From contig NC_086247.1 of the NCBI RefSeq assembly GCF_021018805.1, positions 121,135,094 through 121,199,093 of the forward strand: DNA of 64,000 nt, read 5' to 3'. Positions within the stretch are counted from its first letter, which is position 1. Every line of letters begins with the position of its first letter. Below, one piece after another: positions 48,301 through 59,700 of this stretch. The position numbers and the translations under genes were made by a program. This DNA is from Prinia subflava. Lineage: Eukaryota > Chordata > Aves > Passeriformes > Cisticolidae. Under the pieces are notes generated by a model, which was not told the DNA's origin, ran no database searches, and worked only from the letters and a program-made list of their open reading frames with translations.

Positions 48301-51300
48301 AACATAATGTTTGTGTTGTTCCCGTTCTCCCCTCTGCATCTGTTCATATCCATGGCGATGGTTTCACGCACTGATTCTTTTATCATGAAGAAGCAGCACA
48401 GGAGAAGGTGAACCTTGCCTGGGTTAAAGGCAAATACAGCTTGTCACATCAGGAGGGGACTTGGGAGTGCAGATGACAAGCGTGGCTCTCCCCGCCACCA
48501 GACCAGTGTGCAGGGAGACGGCTGGGGGCTCAGCCAGGTTGGGGACCTAGTCTAGCTGGTGTTTGCAAGAGAGAGTGAAGGTGTGGTAAATCCATATGTG
48601 ATTTCAGATTCCTTTTGACAGGTCCTTGGGTAATTTATTTTTTTCCCTTGGGATTTACTGTAAAAAATTCACAATAATATCTGTATAAGGTACACTGATA
48701 TCCAGCAGGCTATCCCAGGAGCACTGTGTCCTTACAGACCACTGTGCTTCACCCCCACACGCAGCACTTTGTCGAATCAACCTCATGGGTACACACCTCC
48801 ACATAGAGCCATACATGAGCCCAGGCCCTATGTCATGGGAGGCTTGTTGTGGCATGTAAAGCCTGGAAGCCTCTCAACATGCCCCTCTCAAAGGCCATGC
48901 CAGAGGCTGTCCATGAACTATCCACTTTGTGGGCAGGGGACGTTATCCAGGTGAATGGGTTTCACAGTCTTCCAGGGAAGCCATTCCTTTGTGCCCCGGA
49001 GCCCCCTAAAGGGGTGTTTGCAAATCAGCTGAGTTGTTCTCAGGAACAGTGACCCCCAACTGCATTCCACTTCCATGGAAATCCTTCTCCCTGGAATAGA
49101 GAATGACCTAATACTGCCAGGTTTGGAAAGGGAAGCCAAGGAAGGAGAACACCATGACTGAACTTTGGCATGAGGAGGAGGGTCTCAGGCAGCAGCAGTC
49201 TAAGCTAGGGCATTAAAAATGTATAATGGTAAATTATCAAAAAAAAAGGTAAAAAGGTATAATATACATGTTTGAAACATGTCTGGATCTTCTAGGGGCT
49301 GGACATCCCAGCCTGGACACCAAGTCTGAGATGTGCCATTCCACACAGGGTTAAGCTGTGCATTTCTGGAAAATCCTGCACTAGTGAGCTGTGGGTATAT
49401 TCATGTATCTCTGCTCCATGCTCAAATTTTCATTGTAAAGGCATGTTCTGGTCACGCTGCTCTGATCAAATTTCTCTGGAGAGAAATCCTAGCTGATACA
49501 GTAAAAAGCAACATTTTCCTCAGTAAGGAGCTGACCTTCTTGTATCTGATATTTACAGGCCAAAGGACAAGTTTAAGAGAGTCTCTATTTTCACTGGCAT
49601 GAAGGAGAGCAGGATTTTTTCTCTGAGCATACAAAATATGCCCAGTTTAATCTTAAAATGGCTTAATGCTTTTCTTAATAGCCTGAAACATTTAATTCAG
49701 CTTTCAGCTTCACTTCCTTAACAGGGAAGCTAGTTAGAGGAAAAGCGCTTCTCTTCCAGTCCTAAAGGCTGTTCCTTGGAGGCTGAATTAGGGCACTGTG
49801 CAAGGTCTGCTTTAAGAGTCTTGGAAATACCTGATAAACTGACTCTATACACAGCAGTTAATGAGCATGTTGTTGCATTTGAGGGATCTCTGTATCTTTG
49901 AAGTCAGAAAAAGCAAATCACTTCTAATAGAATTCCTTTCCTTGACCAGAATCTCTTGCAGTGCTAACACAGCTAAAATGGGCTGACCCACCAGCTTGAT
50001 TTACGTGAACTTGAAGCAAAGCACATTAGCATGATTGTGTGGGCATCACTGCATGGACCATGCTGGTAATGAGAAGCATATTTGTGAATGTCTCTTGTAC
50101 AGCTTTCAGCACATTTTACAGCCAAAAAGAAATATAGTCTAGAGGGAAAAAAGAAAAAAAAAACCAAAAACATGGGTTTGACCCCCAGGCAACATGATGT
50201 AGATTAATATGAGTTAAATGGAATGTGACCAATTTGCAAGGCATTTGGTTTGTATCTTGAGAAATTGAAGACAAGATCATTTTTCCCTGCAATCAGAGTA
50301 AGCCCTAGGCTATGAGCTCTTGTAGTCTCTACAATTGCCAGAGGCTTCCTCTTTTAATATAATAATGTATCCTAGAATATTTCTTACCATTTTCATAGTC
50401 CAATGATGTGATAGATTTGCCAGTATGAAACTTCTGCTGCCTCTCCTTGGGAAAAGCCTCTATTAGCTGTAATGTGTGCTTATAGCTTCTGTGAGTTTCA
50501 TCAATTTTTGTGCAATATTTTGCCCAGAGCTGTTCATTTATGCAAGAAAACAGTTGCAGTAATCGACATCCTATGTATGCAGGGATTATGCTACAAGAAA
50601 AGCATTTTTCCACCAAAAGGTCATAGTTCCTGAAGAAGCTTGTTTCAGGCTGGTAAATTCTGGGTTCACTGTGGGCCCAAAATTTTAGTTCATGAGAATT
50701 TTTTTACATATAATCAAAAAAAAAAAAAAAATCTCAAAATGATGCTGTTCTCAGGGTTTTATTAATGATAAAAAATTCTTTGAATTTTGAGATTTAGAGG
50801 TGGAAACTTTTCAATGCTTTACCAAACAGATTGGAAGACAGTATTCTCAGTGGTGTATCTGTTCCAGAGACTAACTGAGGTCACAAGGAGATCAGTAGAA
50901 GTCGTCAAATACAGTCCAGGAACTGCATACCCATGAAACAAGTTGCATGTCCTCGAAAATTCATCTCCTTTATCACATCACACCACCTTCCCATGCCAGG
51001 AGATAGCCAGGAGACCATCCCAAATATTTCAAGTTCAATTCAGTTTTCTAAACAACACTCTGCACCTATAATTCAGGAAAAGATTTGCCTTTGCTTTTCA
51101 AATGACCTAAAGAAAGTGCTCCAAAGGCACAAATCCAGCAACTAACTTCAGTATGCCCTTCAGCCTTCGATGCTTAGGAGAAAAAATATCCGTGATATGT
51201 TTGGCAGTCTTCCACTAGAGTGTGTGGGCAACATCACTTAGGAACATTTGGTAGCTGTAGATACAAGATGTTCTAAAATTGTTAAATTAATTTGTTTGAA

Positions 51301-52071
51301 TAATGGATAAAGAGGGACAAATAGAGGTTGCTTTTCGCTTATTTATTTATTTAAGAATTAAGACACAAGGACTGAAAGATGGGCCACTAGGCAATCATGG
51401 TTTCAACTTCAGAGGTTCGGGGCAAAGCAAATCCAAGACCAATTTGCACCTCCAGATGTTACCATCCAGCTATCCAGTTCTGCAACCACTAACTTAGAGC
51501 AGAGAAGAAGTAGCAGCTGTGAACCACCTTCTGCCCACCACTGAGCAGTAACAACCAGCCATTGTGCCTTGGTCCTGGCTCCAGGTCCTGACTGGATGCC
51601 GTGTCCTCTGCAGAGTTTTGCATCACAAAATACAGAAATCTATCCTTGGTTTTGCAGGCAGCAGAGGAGAGTTTCCAGTGATACTTTGAGCCATGCTTGT
51701 TGAAGAGAGGGATATGGGACTGTGCTCTCAGCTACCGATGCCTTGTTAAATTCTGGATGCACAAGGGAAGAGGAGGTTTAAGCATTTTCACCGTTCACTG
51801 CTATTGCTACCTTCTGTACTGTGCCAGTGGCTATGGAGTGTGAGCCCTCACAAGCATGGCAAGGTGGCCTTAGTCTCCCTCTCTTTTCAGTGGTGTTACA
51901 GGTGCTTTAGAGAGTAGGGGGGAGGTAGATTTACAATATATTCCTGTCTACAGATATAATGGGAAATGAGTCTTCATCCTTTTCAACATTCTCTATTCTT
52001 CACCAAGAATTTTATTGGTTTAAATACGGTTTCTTGGAGACTGATCTCGTCATGAGATCCCAGGTAAGTTT
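48301..52071. other. Unique non-coding DNA
   Basis: The first 130 bp continue the island flank (a block with CCATGGCGATGG near 48352 and CACGCACTGATT near 48367). The rest is ordinary AT-rich DNA with an A16 run at 50716-50731. Open frames do not exceed 95 codons and none has recognisable domains. Confidence 0.55.
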
Positions 52072-52185
52072 GGAGTGAAAGGGGCTGTTGAAGCTCACTT
52101 AGTTCAACCTCCTCTTCAAAGCAAGGTCAGATTGACAGCACGGGTTAGTTGGGGCCTTGTCCAGGTGAGTTTTGAAATTAGTCAG
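52072..52185 (-). mobile_element. CR1 LINE 3' fragment
   Basis: The series CTTAGTTCAACCTCCTCTTC, AAAGCAAGGTCAG, GGGGCCTTGTCCAGGTGAG and TTTTGAAAT matches, in order, the reverse complement of an avian CR1 3' region (usual form near TAGTCCAACC...CAAAGCAGGGTCA...CCTTGTCCAG...GTTTTGAA). It lacks the octamer tail and coding part and is diverged, so it is an old dead copy on the minus strand. Confidence 0.8.
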
Positions 52186-55100
52186 GTGGAAGAACCAGAA
52201 TTTAAATAGATGAATGTCTAAATAGTGCCTTGTTTTTCATTTCTTAAGTGGCTCAAACTCAAGAAAATTCATACAACAGTATGTGGTGCCACGAGCTGCT
52301 CTTGCAACCACTTCCTCACTGTATTTGGTCTACCTGAAAGCGTCTCAGTTGGAGGAGTGTATCTGCACTAACTCACAAGGTCACAGCCTTTTATATCATC
52401 GCTTGATTTGGGCATTCCCATCCCTCTCCTTTAGGCATTCAACCCTTTCTTTTCAATACTTACTGCCCATTTTTCCCCTCCACTTTTCAGGTCACAGCCT
52501 TTAGTTCTTCAGGACAGCAGCCCTGCCCTGTGCCTGGGGAGGGTGGCATGGGTTAGGCAGGACTGTTCTTTCCCGTCCTGTTCTCCACCCTCAGACAGTT
52601 GTGAAACTGATGGGCTATCTCTCCTCTGAGTTCAGCAACAAAGCCTCACAGCTTGTAAGAACAATTCAGCCACAATTAGCGTTGGTGTGAAGCCAGGGCC
52701 TCCCACAGGCGAGTCTGCCTGGTCCACTGCAGAAGCTACAATCTCTTTAATGATGGGAGGTTCAACAAAATTAAAGTTGACCCTCAGGATTCTGGCAGCT
52801 AAATTCCAACAATAACCTTTCCTCCCACCCCTTCCTCTGGAAAAAATCCTACCAACAACAAACTACAAGTGAGATGAGGAGGAGACCTCACTGGTTTTAA
52901 CCTTTACAGGACAGTGGATGTGTCCAAATCGGACAAAAAACACAATGTCTCCTGGTGAAGTGCCATAAATAGTGCTATCTCCCAGTGTGATCTTTGAGAG
53001 AATCTGTTTTGGGGAAAGAACAGAAGAAGAGTCCTAAAAAGAGCGCGTGAAAAATGATGAAAGTTGCTTTGAAGTGAGTCTGAGAGCTGCAGTGCTTTCA
53101 GCAGCTTCCCCCTGGAAGCCCTTGAAATTCTATCTGCAATAAAAGGTACCAAAAGAAAACAGCTGGCAGGAGCTGTTAAAGTGGAAACAATGCGCAGTTC
53201 AGAAGAGATAAACAGGATGGGCACAGAGCAGACTGAAAAACAAGGTATGGATCTGTTATGTGATGGAAACAGCCCTTCTGTCCTGGGTTGGGACAATGTG
53301 ACCAGGGAAATATTGCAGGCTTTAGGAAAGCAGACTGGGGAAAAAAGAAGACTTATCACTTGGTTTTCACGGGATTGTGCATTTTGCTTTGCACTGAGGG
53401 ACAGGAGCATCAGATCTGGTCCCCCGATTGTCTTCTGAACAGTCCTAAGCTTGCATAAAACAGATGAGGGTGTACAGGTGTTGTGATGAATGACACCACG
53501 AAGCTAGAAGCCAGTCTCATATACTGATATTTCTCTGAAGCAACAGCAGCTTGAGCAGGAGCTCCTTTCTACTTTCAGGACAGTGAGGTACTCCTTTTGC
53601 TAACAGGGCAGTAATGCTTTGCTGCCAGCTGTAGAGATGGGTCCAGTCCTTGTGTAGCTCTGAAGAAAGTGGCCAAACTCTAAGCCTGTAACAAAATATA
53701 AACCCTGCTTTTGTTGTCACTGGTACCACAGTCTTTGGAGACAGAAACTGGTGAACCGCGAACTGGTGAACTGGTGACGCCATTGGGGTCAGAATATGAT
53801 CCATCTTTTTGTGCAATGGAAAGAGAGATTGCTAATGGAGTGTACACAGACCTTAAGCTGTTCTGGTTTAGAGAAGTAAATCTTAGATGCTGCTGTGGTT
53901 TCCAAAGATCTGTAGAACTCTACTGAAGGGACTGAGAGCAAAATATAGATATGGGAGAGTCATGAGGAAGCCATGTGCAACCACATCTGTAAAAAAATCT
54001 CCCATGCTCTGATCCACTATTGATTCTGCCCATGACATCCCTCATGAGGGTCTGCCTAGAGACCTCTGCTCACAGGGGAAGGAATATTAATCAAAACTTT
54101 TGTCCTGTCTTCCAAATGTGCTTGAGATCAAATGCACTTCTAGGGGAAAATAGTAACTCAGAGATGTGGTGGAACTGGAGCAGGGAGGAGCTGCTTTGAT
54201 TTTTTGTTTCATACAATTATTATTCTACTGTTCTGATGTAATTATTTGTAACCATTAGACTGTCTCAGCGTTGGGACAGAAGCAAAACTGTATCCACACT
54301 GATTTCCCAGACAGGTGTTTTTTTGAGGAATATTAAACTACAAAAGAAGCAGCCTCCAGTTAATTTTAGAAAGATGTGAAAATTTGGCCTCAGATCATTA
54401 TGCAAATGACCTAAGAGATTGTGTCATGGTGTACTTAGTTTCCTCAAGAAGTCAACTTGGGCAGGGCCATCCTGAAGAGAGGAAAGAATAGCCAGGATTT
54501 ACATTTTCTAGATATAAGTTAAATCTTCATTTGGGAAGGATCTGGTACCTGCTGATGACTATAGGATAAGCCATAGGCAGGGAGAGAACTGTATCTGAGA
54601 TAGTAAGTACCACTATCTTGTGGACAACTTATCCCCTTTCAGAAAGGTCCCAGATACTCAAAATGCTTTGTGGGCTTAAACGTTACTGAGGACCTGGGTC
54701 TAAAATGCCTATTCAGAAAAGATCTCACACAATTCCTGCAGCTCCAAGTACTTTTATACTCTGAGGCTGCAAAACTCTTCCCGACTTGCACCACTTTTAT
54801 TCTGATTTGCAATTGATTTAGCTCGCCATAAAATCAATGGGCACCCCTCTGCTTTCTCTAATAGATCTTGGATTGGGTGTTAGAGAAATTCAGTCTGTCT
54901 AACCCATATGCACAGATACTGTTCAACTTGTTATTAGAAACAGAGCTTGGAATGGAAGAAAATGAAATGCTAAATATGTTCAGGAGCCAGGAGACTGAAG
55001 ATGCCACCAGCAATGAAAAGGTGATTCGTGATTCCAATATATACAGGAGTACTGGACTGGAGTACTAGACTGTATGCTATCCAATTCCATTTTCTCTTAC

Positions 55101-56750
55101 AACTAAATCCTGTGGAATGTAATAAAATCTAACCTAATTTAATAAAATCTAAACTTAATCAAAAGGCCTTTGAGCAAGTGAACAAAATTTAATTGCGAAC
55201 CATGCAGTTGTGGATCCAGTAAAGTTATAGAGATTATTCCCTGTTACAATCTGTAGGTTTTATAAGCAGATAAGATAAACTGCATTAGTGCAATGAGTTT
55301 CATTCTTTTCAAAATCTTCACAATTCTTTAAAGTTTTTCACTGAACTATGGGCTATTGCCCATATATTTTTATATATTTCTACCTGAACAGGAAGCTTTC
55401 AGTTGATTTGTACACTGAAAATTTAGATTTTTTTTTTCTTTATCATGAATTTATAGCCTCAACAGAGTAACTGCATATACCTTTTTATCATTTGTGTAAA
55501 TATTTAATAATAAAAATTCTTAAGCTTTTGCATAAGGTCATAGGACATTAGAATGCTCAATAAGTTAAATATATCAAGTTTGGATTTCTTGTAACATTTC
55601 TGGAGTGTTAGTTGAGATTTTCTTTGGTACAAGTGCAAATTGGATTCTTACTTTAAAACTTTCATATTCAAAATTAATATTACATGTGACATTTTCTGTG
55701 CTATAGAAATATGCAAATTAATTGTGTTCACATTAATGCATATGAATACTAACTTGAAACCTGCAATACAAAGAGAAAAACAAAGTGGTTCTTGACCCAA
55801 CTGTCTCTATAGAAGTCTGCCTTGTTCTTCCCCACCTGCCTCTGAAGAAAATCCTCCTTTAAGTCCTTTAACTCCCACTTCAATTATGTTTAACTGAGAA
55901 GATCTATATTTCTGTTAACATACTTTTTCAAGACAGTGCAAGCCAATGTGAATAGAATTTACAGTGATAAATTATATTTCAGTATAGCAAATACCATTCT
56001 CTATCCTCTCTTCCACATCAGTGCAAGATCTGGTTTGCACAGAGCTGATCTCCACTCCACTGCTGGTCTGTGTCTGATGTCCTTGAGACCTGGCTGTACA
56101 CTGGATTTTCCATCCTTTCTGTACACAGAATCAATATATATGTGAAGAATCGAACGGTTAATTCCAACAGGTGATTTTTTTTTAATGTTTGCCATTTGTC
56201 TACCATGACTTTTGACTTCCCAAATATTGTTACTGTGGCAAATTTAAAACTTGAGCCTATGAGGGCTTCTTTGGCATTCTGCAGATATAAAATAAATGTG
56301 AGTTCCATGTGCTCAACAAATTCTCTGCGTCTTTTGACATAAAACTTAATTTTCAACCTTCCTGACATTTTATTCAGGACTTAGTAGCCTATTAAATTTG
56401 CTGTTACTGCAAACCACAGGAACTTCATAACACTGTTTAGAATAACCACATCCTGTTCCCCTCCTGGTAGATCTTTGTTTTGCATCATCTGTCACCAGGA
56501 GGGTTACCCCCAATGATTGAGGACAGGAGTGACCTGATCCCCACCACCTATCCTGCAGCCTCTGCCTGTTCTGCTCTCACCCAACCTCCCTTGAGCTGCT
56601 GCAGCACCAGGGCCTCAGGCAAGAAGCAGCAAGATGGGTTTTGCTTGAGTGGGGAATGCTGCCATCACAGCCAAAAAGCTGTGGGAGAGTAAAAGGGGAA
56701 AAGAAGGACATGTAATCTTGTTATACCCCCATCCTCACCTTCCTCCCCCG
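52186..56750. other. Unique non-coding DNA
   Basis: No recognisable gene. At 52904-53410 the minus strand is open for 168 codons and the plus strand is open at 53181-53438 (85 codons). Neither product resembles a known family, so coding status is unsupported. A small GAACTGGTGAAC duplication lies near 53748-53775. The stretch 55100-55750 is strongly AT-rich and featureless. Confidence 0.5.
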
Positions 56751-56767
56751 ATCAAATTTAATTTGAT
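56751..56767. promoter_or_regulatory. 17-bp palindrome with homeodomain-like core
   Basis: ATCAAATT, a central T, then AATTTGAT form a perfect inverted repeat. ATCAAA in both directions resembles a TCF/LEF half site, and the AATTTAATT centre resembles homeodomain sites. It is followed by AACTAATGCATGCAATAA and two CpG pairs near 56797-56802, so it may mark a regulatory element. This is inference from motif likeness. Confidence 0.3.
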
Positions 56768-59700
56768 AAACTAATGCATGCAATAACAGCCAAAGCGTCA
56801 AGCGACACAGGGAATAACTGAGCAAATGTAAAATGATGGATTCAAAGCAGCATGTAACATTTCTTAATGCAACATGCTTCCCTTTAAATCACCCTTCAAG
56901 CCTTAACTCCTGGAACAACTTCAACATACGCTGCCTGTCTCCTCAGAAGTGCCCTCTGGCAGGGAACAGACTCTGTGTGCTGTGTCTTTGTCTAATTGCA
57001 TTTTAGCACAGCACAGTGAGGAGAAAATAGAGAAAATGAACTAGTTAATTCCATGGTCAAAACCTGTCTTCATTTGGAAAGCAGGGGAGGGAAATCCTTT
57101 CTGCTTTGCTGATCTGTCCTGCGTGGGATGTCAAACTCTGCCCTGCTGGCAACACTCAGCGAGCATTGAAGGACAGGCCTCGGCTGCTCACATTTGTGCA
57201 CGTTCACAGGTACTGGTCAATGGGACTAGAGTTACTGCATGGATATACTTGATTGGTTTCCCCACACAGGCTGCTTGTTGATATACATTAATTGTGGGGA
57301 TGAAGGAAACTATTGCAGGACACAGGTACTTTATGCTGACTACTTAGAAGCATTTCCTACAAGCTGAAATTTTGCATGAATGCCCTTGGCCAATGCTTGA
57401 TGAGGTTTTTCTATGTCTCTGTATTTAAATTAGTTTTCACACAAAAAGATAAACGCATTAAAAATCATCATGCAGAGTATTCCACCTCATTGCAGAGTAT
57501 TACATCTCATTACATGATCCTGTGTCTTACCTTTCAATTGCACCATAAGATTTTGGGTTTTTCTTGTCTGACCTTGCAAAACATGCCCTACCCAATGTGA
57601 GAGGTTAAAATAGCTGGGAGAGCTGCCTGCTCCACTAAACTATGCTCAGGAGGGGATTTAAGGAAAGGCACCATCAGAAGAGGCGAAAGAAGCCTTTGAC
57701 AGGTGACAATCTGCCTTGCCCAAGCAAAGTGCTTGGGCTCTGTATGAGAATAAAACTGTTTTCTGAGACAAGGTTTTGCAGTAAGCACTGTTTAACAAAC
57801 ATATTTAATGTTGTAGAAAAACATAGGATGATGATATTTTCTATGGAGGGGATAAAATATAACCTTTTCCTCATCTCAGAAACAAGGACGTGCAGGCAGA
57901 TGAGCCTGGACCCTAGTTTGGAAAAGCATCTACAAGCCTTCCTCAATCAGTGGGAGCGTTCTTGAAAAAACAAAGGTGGAACATAAAGCTAGCTTTATTT
58001 TTCACAATCTCTTTACACCAACTGTGCTAAATCAGAGCTGGCAAATGACAGTTGCATCAGGAATATCCTCACAAGGATGAAGGAATAGGAAGGTGTCCAG
58101 CACAGCATTAATGTGACCCTGAGTCTCACAGCAATGCTCTGCTCTGCGGCAGAGCCTTGAAGTTGTCCAAGGAGAGGAGGAAGGGGGAGTGCAATCCAGA
58201 GGGGGAAAGATGGATGATCTTGTAGCTGACCCATTCTTTGTTCATCTCTCTGGCACCACATCCTTTGCCACACAAGTCATAAAATTTCTTACCAGTAGCT
58301 ATTTTGACAGTGGCATAATAAAGCTCAGAAGGGAATGAAGAAATATATCCAGAAGTGTCAAAATAATGCAGCATACTGTGTTTGCACTAATGTTTTTATA
58401 TAGTGGATTATCAGTAGTTAGGCCAACACAAAAGAGAAGTAAAACTGAAGGGTTGGAGGTTTTTCAGAGGATCAGACATATTTTGTTTTTGCAAAGTACC
58501 TTCACATACCTTGAGAAAGAGTCTTTATTGTTAACTTAAGAAAGAATGATTTCCTTGGAAATGAACATGATTGCTATGAAAATCTCTGGCAGGATACAGG
58601 CAAGAAAAATACAGTCTGGTATCAAAGTGGTCTGGAAAGACATGATTGAAATCATGGGTTTAATTTATTTTGAACAATTTCTCATCTGGTAACATTTTTC
58701 CATACTATTTTAATGGCTCTGATATTCTTACTCCATTCTAAAATTAACCTTCACCTTACATGAACTAAAGAAGTTTCATAACTGCATCTGTATGCAACAT
58801 TGTATAGGATTGTTAGCTGCTGGTACTAATGGTAATAATTTCAAATATATTTCAATTTTCTCTGAAAAGCAACATAATGGAAACTGAAATCATATCAAAT
58901 GCAATAATAATAAAGATGAAAAAGTATGTACATGTAAATGCAGTAGTCAGAAACTTCCCTGATATTGGTAGCAGTTGTGTCAGATGCTTTAGTACCACAC
59001 TACAGCCCAGCAAAAGGCTGTGCTGCACATGATGTTGGTAGGAAACAGGAGAGGCATTAAAGGTAAAATGAAATGAAGTGACATGACCAAGGCATGCTGT
59101 CAGGCACCAGAGAGTGGAGCAGCAGATAAAACACAGGACTTGGGAGTCCCCAATGGTTAATTTAACCTTAAATGATGCTGCTTCTGACTGTGTTCTATGC
59201 AGTCCTTCTTTTCCATGGATACAGCACATCCACAGAGAGCTGGGAGGGTTTGAGCCCCAGCACCACTAAGCCACCCCACTGCAGCTCCATGTGTGAGACC
59301 CATTTTGCTCTCTCCAAGGGAAGTCACAGTCAAGCCTCACTGGAGCCAGGGGAGATTCATGGGAACAGCTGTGAGTATTTACTCCAGTTCCAGGTACATT
59401 TGGTCAACAAAGCAACACCCAAGAAATTGCACTTGCTGCAATGTACAGAGAGCAGAGCAGACAGTGCTTGTTGTGTCAAGCAGAAGATTGCAAAACCTTG
59501 GTTTCTCCTGGCCCTCAGTGACAGCAAAATATTTTTAAATTCGCCATGGTGCCTTTGAAACGAAGGATGCCTTTCTGGAATGAAGGGACCAGGGAAGCCC
59601 AGGGAACCTGAGCAGAGAGGAGTTATGGAACCTGGGCACAATGGGGTTTGTGGTGGAAAGAAATGAATCTGGTGGCTTTGACTGTTTCATCAGGCTGTGG

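Noticed and set aside
48280..48330. GGAACA...TGTTCC as a steroid-receptor palindrome
   Set aside because: The half sites are separated by far more than the 3-bp spacing that such receptors require.
53280..53330. TGTCCTGGGTTGGGACAATG as the start of an endogenous retrovirus LTR
   Set aside because: It vaguely resembles avian LTR starts (TGTCCTGG), but I found no matching CA end, no second LTR and no internal retroviral sequence.
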